This document shows positions 41,635 through 50,938 of a DNA stretch of 55,103 nt, one piece after another; position 1 is the stretch's first letter, and every line of letters begins with the position of its first letter. The position numbers were made by a program, and so were the translations under genes. The notes under the pieces were generated by a model. That model ran no database searches. It worked only from the letters and a program-made list of their open reading frames with translations, and was not told the origin of the DNA. Source of the stretch: Nitrospirota bacterium (lineage in GTDB: Bacteria > Nitrospirota > Thermodesulfovibrionia > Thermodesulfovibrionales > UBA1546); contig JAKALU010000006.1 in the NCBI GenBank assembly GCA_021824065.1, positions 1 to 55,103 of the forward strand, written 5' to 3'.

Positions 41635-43362
41635 ATGCTTAAAAAAATCTTATTAATAACGTTATTATTATCTGTTTTCTCCTGTGCACAGCGGTATGCA
41701 AGTGTGCCACAGGGAGAAAGAACTGACCTTCCAGAAGAGGCTTATTATCACTACATTCTCGGCTATGACGCAGAGCTTTCCGGCAAATGGGAGGATGCAT
41801 TAAAACACTACTCAGAAGTTCTTAAGATAGACCCGGCATCTCTTTATATCAAGACTCAGATGAGCTATATATTTTTGAGAACAGGTAAGGTTCAAGATGC
41901 CATTGCAATGGCAGAAGAGACTATAAAGACAAACCCGGATTATATCCCCGGCCTTATGCTTCTCGGTGAATTGTATAACAGCCAGAAAAATACTGACGGG
42001 GCAACAAAGGTTTTTGAAAGGGTGGTTAAACTGGATCCAACACAGGATGATGCATATATTTTCCTGGGTGTTTTGTATGCGTCAGATCACAGGTATAACG
42101 ATGCGATAGATGTTCTTGAGTCTCTGCTGACAATAGATCCCGATAATGTTATGGGTATATATTATCTCGGTCTCATAAATATGGATCTGGAGGCTTACGA
42201 TAAGGCTGCAGAATATTTTAAAAAGGCGATCGACATAAAACCAAATTTTGATTCTGCTTATGTTAATCTCGGGATAATAAGTGAAGTAAAGGGAGACCTG
42301 AAACAGGCTGAAGAATATTACAGGCGAAGCACAGAGATTAACCCGCATAACACCATTGCACTGGAGCGGCTCGCACAGATTTATCTTAAAGAAAAGACAG
42401 TCGGTAAAGCCATAGAGCAGCTCAAGGAACTGAGTGTCCGGGAGCCAGCAAATATAGATGTACACAGGAGACTCGGATTCCTCTATATCGAAGAGAAGCA
42501 GTATGACAGGGCTATCGAAGAGTTCAGGATTGTTCTCGAGGCTAAACCCCTGGACACTGCTATCAGATATTATTTAGCTGTCGCCCTTGAAGAGATAGAC
42601 AGGACAAAAGAGGCGATAGAAGAACTGAAGAAAATTATAGACATAGATCCGAAGAACATAGGTGCATTTCTCAACCTTGGGTTCCTCTACTCAAAAGAGG
42701 GACATTATGCTGATGCAGCAAGGTTCTATGAAGAGATGCTGAGTTTTGAAAAAGGCAAGCCCGAGATATATGTATATCTGGGGTTGAGTTATATGCAGAT
42801 GAAAGACTATAAGAAAGCTGAGGCAGTATTTACAGACGGATTAAAGCTCTTTCCTGATGACGCAGAACTAAATTTTAATATAGCGGTGATGTATGAAAAG
42901 ACGGGCAGGTTTGATGAGATGGTCAAACATCTTAAACATACAATCGAGATAAATCCTGAGCATGCAGATGCACTTAATTATCTCGGTTACAGCTATGCTG
43001 ATAAAGGCATGAATCTCAATGAAGCGCTCTCCCTTGTAGAAAAGGCACTTAAATTAAAGCCCGACAATGGTTATATAATTGATAGTCTCGGGTGGGTCTA
43101 TTTCAAGATGGGTCGATACGACGATGCTGCTGAGACTATCAAGAAGGCTGTGAGCATAATAGGCAATGACCCTGTAATCTATGAACACCTCGGGGATATC
43201 TATCTTTCTCAAGGACTGGATAAAGACGCACTGAAGGCATGGGAAAAGGCAGTCGAATTCCAAGAAAAAGAAGAAGGGCTTAAGGAGAGGGTAGAAGAGA
43301 AAATTAAAAATTTAAAACTCAAAATTCCCGCCCCAGGCGGGTCGCCGGGGCGACAAAATTGA
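41635..43362 (+). CDS. TPR repeat lipoprotein
   Basis: The 575 residues start with a lipoprotein signal (MLKKILLITLLLSVFSC, cysteine 17) and continue as about thirteen 34-residue TPR units to the end (for example EEAYYHYILGYDAELSGKWE, AYVNLGIISEVKGDLKQAEEYYRRS). The ATG at 41635 is chosen because it gives the lipobox; an upstream extension to 41521 would not. No ribosome site is present, and a promoter ends 6 bases before the ATG. The last ~12 residues (KIPAPGGSPGRQN) are translated from a GC-rich repeat. Probably a periplasmic scaffold anchored in a membrane. Confidence 0.85.
   Translation: MLKKILLITLLLSVFSCAQRYASVPQGERTDLPEEAYYHYILGYDAELSGKWEDALKHYSEVLKIDPASLYIKTQMSYIFLRTGKVQDAIAMAEETIKTNPDYIPGLMLLGELYNSQKNTDGATKVFERVVKLDPTQDDAYIFLGVLYASDHRYNDAIDVLESLLTIDPDNVMGIYYLGLINMDLEAYDKAAEYFKKAIDIKPNFDSAYVNLGIISEVKGDLKQAEEYYRRSTEINPHNTIALERLAQIYLKEKTVGKAIEQLKELSVREPANIDVHRRLGFLYIEEKQYDRAIEEFRIVLEAKPLDTAIRYYLAVALEEIDRTKEAIEELKKIIDIDPKNIGAFLNLGFLYSKEGHYADAARFYEEMLSFEKGKPEIYVYLGLSYMQMKDYKKAEAVFTDGLKLFPDDAELNFNIAVMYEKTGRFDEMVKHLKHTIEINPEHADALNYLGYSYADKGMNLNEALSLVEKALKLKPDNGYIIDSLGWVYFKMGRYDDAAETIKKAVSIIGNDPVIYEHLGDIYLSQGLDKDALKAWEKAVEFQEKEEGLKERVEEKIKNLKLKIPAPGGSPGRQN
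43320..43360. repeat. GC-rich hairpin element flanked by CAAAATT
   Basis: CAAAATT occurs at 43320-43326 and again at 43354-43360, enclosing a GC-rich segment with GTCGCC-GG-GGCGAC, related to the hairpin in the 10144-10274 element. The following 43363-43410 is TTTTGCATT/TTTTTGCAATTTGC low-complexity sequence. Confidence 0.55.
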
Positions 43363-43412
43363 GGATCCATTAATTTTGCATTCTGATTTTTGCAATTTGC
43401 ATTTTTATAGCC

Positions 43413-44255
43413 ATGTTTACCCTTAAAACACCCGCAAAGATAAATTGGTTTCTATCAGTGCTTCATAAAAGAGGTGACGGATATCATGAGATATCGAGTC
43501 TCATGCAATGTGTCAGCCTTTACGATTGTCTTACGTTCGAACACTCTGATAAGGTCGAGATAATAACGGATGTTGATATACCAGTTGGAGAAAACCTTGT
43601 TTATAAAGCAGCGGTTCTCCTGAAAGGAAAACTATCGGTTAAAAAGGGTGCAGCTATAACCTTAAAGAAAGAGATCCCGGTATCAGCAGGACTCGGCGGC
43701 GGGAGCAGTGATGGAGCATGTGTTCTGACGGGTTTGAACAAACTGTGGGAACTCGGATTGTGCGAAGAAGAGCTTATGAAGTTTGGTGAAAAGCTCGGTT
43801 CTGATATCCCCTTCTTCTTTAAGGGGCCTTTTGCTGTGGTCGGGGGCAGAGGTGAGATAGTTACACAACTAAGGGCTAATACTTCGAATGTAATCCTGCT
43901 TGTGAAACCCAATCTCAGCGTATCAACAAAATGGGCATATTCAGAGGTCAGTAAATTATTGACAGAGTTGACAAAGAGAGATAATAATATTAAATTATTT
44001 GTCCAAGCCCTCGATAGGCGGGATTTCAAATCAATTGCTCTCATGTTGAACAATGACCTGGAAACCCCTGTTATCAGGGAATTCAAGGTCATAGGGGAAC
44101 TGAAGGATAGACTGCTTGCAATGGGTGCACGGGTTTCCCTGATGAGTGGAAGCGGGCCAACAGTGTTTGGCGTGTTTGACAGTAGAGGTGCGGCGGAAAA
44201 GGCTGCTGAGGCAATGAAGCCCGATTGGTGCAGGGTTGTTGAAACGTTAATTTAA
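43413..44255 (+). CDS. ispE: 4-diphosphocytidyl-2-C-methyl-D-erythritol kinase (IspE)
   Basis: The 280-residue GHMP kinase of the non-mevalonate isoprenoid pathway phosphorylates CDP-methylerythritol. KTPAKINWFLSVLHKRGDGYHEI carries the catalytic lysine and substrate-binding tyrosine/histidine, PVSAGLGGGSSDGA the ATP-binding GHMP loop, and LMSGSGPTVFGVF the C-terminal motif. It heads the ispE / tRNA-Gln / prs / rplY / pth order seen in many related bacteria. The 5' end is preceded by A/T-rich repeats without a ribosome site. Confidence 0.95.
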   Translation: MFTLKTPAKINWFLSVLHKRGDGYHEISSLMQCVSLYDCLTFEHSDKVEIITDVDIPVGENLVYKAAVLLKGKLSVKKGAAITLKKEIPVSAGLGGGSSDGACVLTGLNKLWELGLCEEELMKFGEKLGSDIPFFFKGPFAVVGGRGEIVTQLRANTSNVILLVKPNLSVSTKWAYSEVSKLLTELTKRDNNIKLFVQALDRRDFKSIALMLNNDLETPVIREFKVIGELKDRLLAMGARVSLMSGSGPTVFGVFDSRGAAEKAAEAMKPDWCRVVETLI

Positions 44256-44290
44256 CAACTTTTAACTTTAAACTTTTAAACTTGAACTTT
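44256..44290. repeat. AACTTTTAAACTT-type low-complexity repeat
   Basis: Units of AACTTTTAACTTTAAACTTTTAAACTTG before the tRNA gene. The same family follows the tRNA (44397-44460) and lies near glnB (48625-48720). Confidence 0.6.
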
Positions 44291-44295
44291 TATGT

Positions 44296-44370
44296 TGGGG
44301 CGTCGACAAACGGCAAGTCAGGAGATTTTGGATCTCCCATGTGGAGGTTCGAATCCTCCCGCCCCAGCCA
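44296..44370 (+). tRNA. tRNA-Gln (anticodon TTG)
   Basis: The 75-base cloverleaf with encoded CCA. The acceptor stem TGGGGCG pairs with CGCCCCA, the anticodon stem GGAGA/TCTCC holds loop TTTTGGA with anticodon TTG, and the T arm GGAGG-TTCGAAT-CCTCC is perfect. It lies between ispE and prs. Confidence 0.95.
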
Positions 44371-44371
44371 A

Positions 44372-44396
44372 CTCGATTTTGCAAAGCAAAATCGAG
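44372..44396. terminator. Perfect hairpin after tRNA-Gln
   Basis: An 11-bp perfect stem (CTCGATTTTGC / GCAAAATCGAG) with an AAA loop, starting 2 bases after CCA. No T-run follows, so it may be a processing or pausing element, or a repeat, rather than a classical terminator. Confidence 0.5.
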
Positions 44397-44460
44397 GGTT
44401 AAGAGTTGAAAGTTTGAAGCTAATAGTTTTAGAACTTTTCACTTTGAACTTTTAACTATT
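44397..44460. repeat. AACTTTT-type low-complexity repeat before prs
   Basis: Repeated TTAAGAGTT / AGAACTTTT / GAACTTTTAACT units. Same family as 44256-44290. Confidence 0.55.
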
Positions 44461-44473
44461 GTTAGGAGGAACA

Positions 44474-45415
44474 ATGCCAGAAGGGATAAAGCTTTTAACA
44501 GGGAATGCGAACATGGCGCTTGCAAAGGAGGTTGCAGAATATCTCGGTATCCCTGTATGCGATACAACAATAACCACATTCAGCGATGGAGAGATTATGG
44601 TCCAGATAAACGAAAATGTAAGGGGTTCAGACATGTTTGCGCTGCAATCAACGTGTCCCCCTGTTAATGATAACATCATAGAACTCCTGCTGCTGATTGA
44701 TGCGCTGAAAAGGGCTTCTGCCGGAAGGATAACTGCAGTTATCCCTTATTATGGATATGCAAGACAGGATAGAAAGGTTCAGCCGAGGGTACCCATATCC
44801 TCAAAACTTGTAGCTGACCTTATAACTGTAGCAGGGGCAAACAGGGTTTTGACAGTTGACCTGCATGCAGGCCAGATACAGGGATTCTTCAATATCCCTG
44901 TTGATCATCTTTATGCTTCGCCTGTATTGCTCGACTATATAAAGAAACGCAATTTTGAAGACCTTGTTATAGTTTCTCCTGATGCGGGAGGTGTGGAGAG
45001 AGCGAGGGCGTTTGCGAAGAGATTAAATTGTGCACTCGCAATTATAGACAAAAGGCGTGAGGCTGCTAACGTCTCTCAGGTGATGAATGTCATTGGAGAT
45101 GTTAAAGGCAGGGATACGATTATACTTGACGATATGATAGATACAGCAGGCACTACCACTCAGGCTGCTTCTGCACTCAAGGAGAAGGGTGCAAAGAGGG
45201 TATTTGCAGCATGTACCCATGCTGTACTCTCGGGCCCTGCTGTAGACAGGATTAATAATTCAGTTATAGAAGAGCTGATTGTGACAAATACGATACCATT
45301 GGATAGCAAAAAGGGAAAATGTAGAAAACTCACTGTTTTAAGTATTGCGCCTCTGCTTGGTGAGGCTATAAAAAGGATTCATGAGGAATCTTCAATAAGT
45401 TCGCTTTTTGTATAG
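44474..45415 (+). CDS. prs: Ribose-phosphate pyrophosphokinase (PRPP synthetase)
   Basis: The 313-residue enzyme makes PRPP from ribose-5-phosphate and ATP for nucleotide, histidine and tryptophan synthesis. It shows GDGE-type [41 protein letters not shown], and the PRPP loop DDMIDTAGT. The ATG at 44474 is chosen for the TAGGAGGA site 5 bases upstream, over an in-frame TTG at 44459. Confidence 0.96.
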   Translation: MPEGIKLLTGNANMALAKEVAEYLGIPVCDTTITTFSDGEIMVQINENVRGSDMFALQSTCPPVNDNIIELLLLIDALKRASAGRITAVIPYYGYARQDRKVQPRVPISSKLVADLITVAGANRVLTVDLHAGQIQGFFNIPVDHLYASPVLLDYIKKRNFEDLVIVSPDAGGVERARAFAKRLNCALAIIDKRREAANVSQVMNVIGDVKGRDTIILDDMIDTAGTTTQAASALKEKGAKRVFAACTHAVLSGPAVDRINNSVIEELIVTNTIPLDSKKGKCRKLTVLSIAPLLGEAIKRIHEESSISSLFV

Positions 45416-45426
45416 AGGAGGAATAA

Positions 45427-46125
45427 ATGGAAAGGACTACGCTTAACGTAGAGAAAAGGGATAAAGTTGGGAAAGGCATTGCAAGGACGCTTAGGAGACA
45501 GGGGATGATCCCTGCAGTTATTTACAGGGGAGGCAATTCACTTCCTATAGCAATTTCAAAAAAGGCAATGGCAGAGTTTATTGACGCTACATCAGGTGAG
45601 CACACTGTTGTTAATCTCAATTTCTCAGACGGGGACAGCAAACTGGCAATCCTTAAGGAATATCAGTTAGACCCTTTAAAAGGAGACATCCTGCATACTG
45701 ATTTCTTTGAGGTCTCTCTCACGGAAAAGGTGAGTGTAAATGTACGCGTTATGACATTGGGCGAGCCAATTGGTGTCAGGCGGGATGGCGGGATCCTTCA
45801 GCATGTGCTCAGGGAGGTAGAGATTGAGTGTCTGCCTGATAAAATTCCAGGCCATTTTGAGATTGATATATCAAATCTTGAAACAGGACAGGCAGTGCAT
45901 GTTAAAGACATCAGCATAGGGGATGGGATAGAGGTATTTACAGATCCTAACGAGGTTATTGTTAATGTAGTTGCTCCAGCAGTTGAGAAGGAAGAGGCAG
46001 TGCTTGCTGAAGGGGTTGTTGCTGCGCCTGAGATGGTTGAGCCTGAGGTTATAAAGAAAGGCAAGAAAGAAGAAGAAGTAGTAGAAGAGAAGGCAGAAAA
46101 GAAAGAGAAGGCAGAGAAAAAATAG
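45427..46125 (+). CDS. rplY: 50S ribosomal protein L25/general stress protein Ctc
   Basis: The 232 residues comprise the L25 5S-rRNA-binding domain (about 1-95), the TL5/CTC C-terminal beta domain (about 96-185, with VRRDGGILQHVLREVEIECLPDKIPGHFEID), and a Glu/Lys-rich low-complexity tail (about 200-232). An AGGAGG site lies 5 bases upstream. It is followed directly by pth, the usual rplY-pth pair. Confidence 0.94.
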   Translation: MERTTLNVEKRDKVGKGIARTLRRQGMIPAVIYRGGNSLPIAISKKAMAEFIDATSGEHTVVNLNFSDGDSKLAILKEYQLDPLKGDILHTDFFEVSLTEKVSVNVRVMTLGEPIGVRRDGGILQHVLREVEIECLPDKIPGHFEIDISNLETGQAVHVKDISIGDGIEVFTDPNEVIVNVVAPAVEKEEAVLAEGVVAAPEMVEPEVIKKGKKEEEVVEEKAEKKEKAEKK

Positions 46126-46680
46126 TTGTGGGCTATAGTCGGACTTGGCAACTATGGCAGTAAGTATTCAAAGACAAGGCATAACCTCGGCTTCATGGTC
46201 GTTGATGCCATAGCTGGGGCTATAGATATAGGTTTACAGGAAAAGAGATATTATTTGATTGGTAAAGGCTCTATGGGAGGGCAGGAAGTTCTTCTCATAG
46301 AGCCTTTGACTTTTATGAATAACAGCGGGATTGCTGTAAGAGAAGTGCTTAAAAAATTCAATATCCTTCCTGAGAATTTAATTATAATCCATGATGACAT
46401 TGATATGGACGTAGGCAGGCTCAAGATAAGGAAGAGCGGCTCATCAGGAGGACACAGGGGGATTGAATCAATAATCCAGAATATAGACACGAGGGATTTT
46501 GTCAGGGTGAAAATCGGCATAGGAAGAGAGATCGGTATGCTGGCAGAGGACTATGTGCTTAAGAAATTTAAAAAAGAAGAACTGCCATTAATCAAAGACG
46601 CAATTAAGCGCGCTGCAGATGCAGTTGCCATAATTGTTTCCGAAGGCGTTTCAAAGGCAATGAACAGGTTTAATTCCTGA
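46126..46680 (+). CDS. pth: Peptidyl-tRNA hydrolase
   Basis: The 184-residue enzyme releases peptides from drop-off peptidyl-tRNAs. It has the catalytic histidine in SKTRHNLGF, MNNSGIAV, IIHDDIDMDVGRLKIRKSGSSGGHRGI and DFVRVKIGIGR. It starts with TTG at the base after the rplY stop codon, so translation must be coupled. One oddity is IVGLGNYG, where the family normally has GLGNPG. The protein ends in the usual hydrophobic C-terminal helix. Confidence 0.93.
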   Translation: MWAIVGLGNYGSKYSKTRHNLGFMVVDAIAGAIDIGLQEKRYYLIGKGSMGGQEVLLIEPLTFMNNSGIAVREVLKKFNILPENLIIIHDDIDMDVGRLKIRKSGSSGGHRGIESIIQNIDTRDFVRVKIGIGREIGMLAEDYVLKKFKKEELPLIKDAIKRAADAVAIIVSEGVSKAMNRFNS

Positions 46681-46689
46681 AACAGAAAA

Positions 46690-46715
46690 GGGAAGGCAGA
46701 GAACTCTGCCTTCCC
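46690..46715. terminator. Bidirectional terminator between pth and glnA
   Basis: A perfect 12-bp stem GGGAAGGCAGAG / CTCTGCCTTCCC with a 2-base loop. On the minus strand it is followed by TTTTCTG, so it should stop glnA transcription; on the plus strand a weaker T-rich stretch follows (CCATTTTA). Confidence 0.85.
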
Positions 46716-46742
46716 TCCATTTTAAAATCAAATCATTATCTT

Positions 46743-48155
46743 TTAAATATCGTAATACAGGAAGAACTCGTAGGGGTGAGGTCTCAATCTGAGTGCATCC
46801 ACTTCCTTTGACCTCTTGTAGCTTATCCATGTCTCAATCGCATCCTCAGTGAACACATCACCTTTTCTGAGGAATTCATGGTCAGCCTCGAGATTGTCCA
46901 GTGCCTCTTCAAGGCTTGCTGGCATTGTAGGAACTGATGCGAGTTCTTCAGGGCCAAGTTCGTAGATATCTTTATCCAATGGTTCGCCCGGATGTATCTT
47001 GTTCTCAATACCGTCAAGGCCGGCCATGAGCATTGCTGCAAATGCAAGGTATCCATTGCACGAAGGGTCGGGGAACCTGACCTCGCATCTCTTTGCCTTT
47101 GGGCTTGGTGAATAAGTTGGTATACGTATTGATGCTGAACGGTTTCTTGCTGAATATGCAAGATTAACGGGAGCCTCAAACCCAGGTGTCAGTCTCTTGT
47201 ATGAGTTTGTTGTGGGGTTTGTTAAAGCAGCAAGTGCCGGCGCATGTTTGAGTATCCCCCCGATATAGTAGAGTGCAAGCTCGCTTAACCCTGCATAGCC
47301 ATTACCTGCAAAGAGGGGCTTTTCTTTTTTCCATATGCTCTGATGACAGTGCATCCCTGAACCATTGTCACCGAATAAGGGTTTTGGCATGAATGTTACA
47401 GTCTTGCCATGTCTCTTTGCAACATTCTTGATTATGTATTTAAAGAGCATAAGCTTGTCTGCCATTGTCACCAATGAGTCAAACCTCATATCAATTTCAG
47501 CCTGTCCTGCTGTTGCAACCTCGTGATGTTCCCTTTCAATATAAATGCCGCATTTCTGCATCTCCATTACCATCTCTGTTCTTAAGTTCACCAGGCTGTC
47601 TGTCGGCGGTACAGGGAAATAACCTTCTTTATGTCGTGGCTTGTATCCGAGATTAGGGTTTTCTTCTTTGCCCGAATTCCAGATGCCTTCAACAGAGTCA
47701 ATAAAATAATATCCACTGTTTGAGTTCTGGTCAAACTGTATATTGTCAAAGATAAAGAACTCTGCCTCAGGCCCGAAATAGGCAACATCGCCTATCCCTG
47801 TTGACTTGAGATAAGCCTCTGCTTTTTGTGCAATATACCTCGGGTCTCTCGAATAGAATTCCTTTGTGATTGGGTCAACGATATTGCAGATTAAGCTTAT
47901 TGTGGGATACTCCATAAATGGGTCCATAAAGGCTGAAGCCGGGTCAGGGATTATAAGCATGTCTGATGTGTGAATTGCCTGCCATCCCCTTATTGAAGAG
48001 CCATCGAAACCAAGACCCTCTTCAAATATCTCCTCCTTTAATTCGGATATCGGCACTGCAAAATGCTGCCAGATTCCGGGAAAATCAAGGAACTTAAAAT
48101 TAGCCATTACTGCCTTGTTTTCCTGAGCCATCTTAATTACGTCTTTTGGTGTCAT
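46743..48155 (-). CDS. glnA: Glutamine synthetase type I
   Basis: The 470-residue ammonia-assimilating enzyme. Metal- and substrate-binding motifs are [51 protein letters not shown] and RSASIRIP. The adenylylation tyrosine region is present ([12 protein letters not shown]), so control by GlnE-type adenylylation is plausible. Strong AGGAGGAGAA ribosome site. It is downstream of glnB, forming a glnB-glnA operon, and ends at a strong terminator. Confidence 0.97.
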   Translation of the reverse strand: MTPKDVIKMAQENKAVMANFKFLDFPGIWQHFAVPISELKEEIFEEGLGFDGSSIRGWQAIHTSDMLIIPDPASAFMDPFMEYPTISLICNIVDPITKEFYSRDPRYIAQKAEAYLKSTGIGDVAYFGPEAEFFIFDNIQFDQNSNSGYYFIDSVEGIWNSGKEENPNLGYKPRHKEGYFPVPPTDSLVNLRTEMVMEMQKCGIYIEREHHEVATAGQAEIDMRFDSLVTMADKLMLFKYIIKNVAKRHGKTVTFMPKPLFGDNGSGMHCHQSIWKKEKPLFAGNGYAGLSELALYYIGGILKHAPALAALTNPTTNSYKRLTPGFEAPVNLAYSARNRSASIRIPTYSPSPKAKRCEVRFPDPSCNGYLAFAAMLMAGLDGIENKIHPGEPLDKDIYELGPEELASVPTMPASLEEALDNLEADHEFLRKGDVFTEDAIETWISYKRSKEVDALRLRPHPYEFFLYYDI

Positions 48156-48270
48156 TTCTCCTCCTGTTTTTAGTTTATTGAGTCTATTGTGTTCATTGGG
48201 TCTGTTGAGTTTCTTGGGTTTGTTATGTTTTTTATAAACTCAATGAACTCAATTGACTGTTGAACTCAAC
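48156..48270. repeat. TTGAGTTCATTGGGTC-type repeat between glnB and glnA
   Basis: Imperfect units of GTTTATTGAGTCTATTGTGTTCATTGGGTCTG followed by an inverted AACTCAATGAACTCAATT stretch, so the RNA can fold back. Low-complexity dispersed repeat. Confidence 0.5.
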
Positions 48271-48276
48271 GAACGC

Positions 48277-48618
<342 letters not shown>

Positions 48619-48624
48619 TCACCT

Positions 48625-48720
48625 CCTATGTCTAAGTTAAAAGTTAGAAGTTAAAAGTGGAAAGTTAAAAGTCTTTAATTAGTTTAAATATTAACTTTTA
48701 ACTCTCAACTCTTAACTTTT
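48625..48720. repeat. AAGTTAAAAGT-type repeat upstream of glnB
   Basis: AAGTTAAAAGTTAGAAGTTAAAAG units and their inverse (AACTTTTAACTCTCAACTCTTAACTTTT). It replaces any visible promoter for glnBA and supplies the stop codon of the amidotransferase gene at 48712. Confidence 0.6.
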
Positions 48721-49410
48721 CGCAAAGAATGCCTTATAAAAGTTCATTGCCCTGCCATGATAGACTTCATATAGCTTTTCTGTCTCATCCAGCAGCTTTT
48801 TCTGATCAATTGGCTCATCCTTAAGCCAATCATATACCATCGCTTTTTTCACCTCTATATGGAACTGGAATGCGTAAGCATTGTCGCCATATCTGAATGC
48901 CTGATTTTGATATAAGTCTGATTTTGCAAGCCTTGCCGCTCCCTCAGGCATATCGAAGGTTTCTCCGTGCCAGTGGAACACCTTGAATCTTTTCCAGAAA
49001 TCACCTGCCTTTGGATGTATAGCGAGTTTCTTCATTCGACAATCCCTGATGCCTGCTTCTGTAAGCTCAATGTCTAACCATCCTGTCTCCGGTCCGGGGC
49101 CTTTATATACTTTTGCTCCCAGTGCCTTAGCAATTATCTGCGCGCCGAGGCATATGCCGAGGACCCTTTTCCCCTTCGCAATGAATTCCCTGACAAGTTC
49201 CTCTTCTTTTGTGATATATGGGTAGATGTCGCTCTCGTTAACACTCATCGGACCGCCCATCATTACGAGGTTATCGAATCTTTCTGCATCAGGGATTTCC
49301 GCTGTTTCAAGTTCGATGACGGAATAGGATATGCCCTCTGCCTTTAGAAAATCTTCTATAGTCCCGGGGCCTTCTGTTTTTATATTTTTTAAAATTAAGA
49401 CAGGCATCAT
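48712..49410 (-). CDS. Class I glutamine amidotransferase-like protein
   Basis: About 232 residues. The GATase1 fold has the nucleophile in RVLGICLGAQIIAKALGA, LVMMGGPMSV near the start, and FQFHIEVK with the histidine and glutamate of the triad. It resembles the GMP-synthase-like stand-alone amidotransferases whose acceptor is unknown. The ATG at 49410 (or the adjacent one at 49407) is preferred to a TTG at 49425. The C-terminal KAFFAKS runs into dispersed repeat DNA that provides the stop. Upstream of glnBA on the same strand. Confidence 0.85.
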   Translation of the reverse strand: MMPVLILKNIKTEGPGTIEDFLKAEGISYSVIELETAEIPDAERFDNLVMMGGPMSVNESDIYPYITKEEELVREFIAKGKRVLGICLGAQIIAKALGAKVYKGPGPETGWLDIELTEAGIRDCRMKKLAIHPKAGDFWKRFKVFHWHGETFDMPEGAARLAKSDLYQNQAFRYGDNAYAFQFHIEVKKAMVYDWLKDEPIDQKKLLDETEKLYEVYHGRAMNFYKAFFAKS

Positions 49411-49515
49411 TAATAATGATATCAAGAATTATGCCAGAATGATTTCACCGATAAATAAGGATTTCTCCGGGATTTTTCCTGAGAAAGTGCTCAATTTATA
49501 GGCAGCAGTGATTAA

Positions 49516-49544
49516 TAAACAGGCAGATAAAAATCTGTTATACT
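49516..49544 (+). promoter_or_regulatory. Promoter of the DUF1284 gene
   Basis: TAAACA, 17 bases, TATACT, then 5 bases to the ATG at 49550. Initiation would fall at the start codon. Confidence 0.45.
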
Positions 49545-49549
49545 CTGGG

Positions 49550-49969
49550 ATGACTGATATTCCAAAGCTAAGAGGGCATCATCTCATCTGTTTTCATTTT
49601 TTCAGCGGCAAGGGCTATAACCGCGAATTTGTTGAAAACCTGAGAAATACCCTGGAAAAAATAGCAGAATTTGGAGTGGAGGTCTCTCACGGGGCTGATG
49701 ATGTATGCAGTAGATGCCCTCATCTAAAGGGAGGAATATGTTCGTATTCTGATCACTCCCATGATGAAATAATGGAGATGGATAAATTTGCCTTGAGGTT
49801 ACTTAAAGAGACCTCTGGCAGTAAAGCAAAGTGGCATGTTATAAAACAGAGAATCCCTGAGATATTCCCTCTCTGGCTGGGGAAATATTGTAAAAAGTGC
49901 TTGTGGGAAGATGTATGCGAAGAGGATTTTCTTTACAGGAAGTTGAAATATGGAAAAGATCCTGTATGA
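49550..49969 (+). CDS. DUF1284 cysteine-rich protein
   Basis: The 139-residue protein starts with IPKLRGHHLICFHFFSGKGYN, the DUF1284 hallmark, and has two cysteine clusters (CSRCPHLKGGIC and CKKCLWEDVC), suggesting a bound metal or iron-sulfur cluster. The ATG at 49550 is chosen over an in-frame GTG at 49508 because the latter adds non-conserved residues upstream of the family start. It overlaps the next gene by 20 bases. Function unknown. Confidence 0.8.
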   Translation: MTDIPKLRGHHLICFHFFSGKGYNREFVENLRNTLEKIAEFGVEVSHGADDVCSRCPHLKGGICSYSDHSHDEIMEMDKFALRLLKETSGSKAKWHVIKQRIPEIFPLWLGKYCKKCLWEDVCEEDFLYRKLKYGKDPV

Positions 49970-50345
49970 ACTGAAAGAAGCTTTTGACAGTATAGGTCCT
50001 TATATACAAAGGCACACATCAATGGTTTGCCCTTCATGCCCGAAGGTCTGCTGCATAAACAAGCATGGGCATTACGAGAAAGAAGATTTAGTTTTTATCC
50101 GCGCCATTGGTTTAGATGACACTGATTGTAAAACCGACAGGGCAGATACAGAGCCATGCAGATTTCTTCAAGAGAATGGGTGCTCCTTACCGAGGTACAG
50201 AAGACCTTTCCGCTGCACTTGGTATTTCTGCGAAAGGCTGCTTGAGTCAATGAAGAATGATAAGCCGAGGGAGTACAGGGATTTTATATCAGCATTTGAA
50301 AACCTACAGCGCTTGAGGAATAAATTGTTAGAGATAAGTGTTTGA
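49950..50345 (+). CDS. YkgJ-like cysteine cluster protein
   Basis: The 131 residues have CPSCPKVCC near the N-terminus and a later EPCRFLQENGCSLPRYRRPFRCTWYFC, the pattern of YkgJ-type zinc/iron-binding proteins (Cx2CxxxCC plus C-x-x-x-x-x-x-G-C-x-x-x-x-x-R-P-x-x-C). It overlaps DUF1284 by 20 bases, so both are co-expressed. Function unknown. Confidence 0.75.
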   Translation: MEKILYELKEAFDSIGPYIQRHTSMVCPSCPKVCCINKHGHYEKEDLVFIRAIGLDDTDCKTDRADTEPCRFLQENGCSLPRYRRPFRCTWYFCERLLESMKNDKPREYRDFISAFENLQRLRNKLLEISV

Positions 50346-50429
50346 TAGATGGCATAAAAAGATAAGAAAGTCTTAATTTTATGATCTAAGTCATATTATC
50401 TCTGTCGATAAAGGAGGTATATATAAGAC

Positions 50430-50891
50430 ATGAGAAGGGTAGCACTCATAATCCTTTCCCTCTTTTTCTTGTCCGAAAGCTTGTCAGCAGAGGGAATATA
50501 TGCAGAAAAGGTGAACTGGCATATCCTCCAAAAAGGCTTGGAAAAGGCAAAGCTTGAAAAGAAACCAATTTTAGTTGATTTTGGAATTATTAAAGGATGT
50601 CCGAGGTGTGATTTTCTTCTGAGGAATGTCTACAGCAATGATGTGATTGTAAAGAAGATAAATTCAGATTTCGTGCCGGTATTTATTGACCTTTCAAAAG
50701 AACTGACGCCTGCTGAAAAAGCCCTCGGAGAGAAATACGATTATAAGAATGACTGCCTCCTCCTTTTCTTGGATTCTGAAGGCAATGTTATGAGGGATCC
50801 TGAAGGCAAAAAATTGTGTTTTATCGATAAAGTGGAGCCAGATGTATTTATGAAGTATCTTGAACATGTAAAGAGCAGATCGCTTAAATAG
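50430..50891 (+). CDS. Exported thioredoxin-like protein
   Basis: The 153 residues include a signal peptide (MRRVALIILSLFFLSESLSA) and a thioredoxin-like domain of the thioredoxin_7 type with active-site-like GCPRCDFL (C57, C60) and DLSKELTPAEKAL. An AAAGGAGG ribosome site lies about 12 bases before the ATG. It is probably periplasmic, reducing or oxidising disulfides of an unknown client. An Arg at the third position of the C-P-R-C site is unusual. Confidence 0.8.
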   Translation: MRRVALIILSLFFLSESLSAEGIYAEKVNWHILQKGLEKAKLEKKPILVDFGIIKGCPRCDFLLRNVYSNDVIVKKINSDFVPVFIDLSKELTPAEKALGEKYDYKNDCLLLFLDSEGNVMRDPEGKKLCFIDKVEPDVFMKYLEHVKSRSLK

Positions 50892-50938
50892 GGCGTATCC
50901 GCTAAGCTGCTCAGGTTTAAAGCTGACGAGATATAAAC

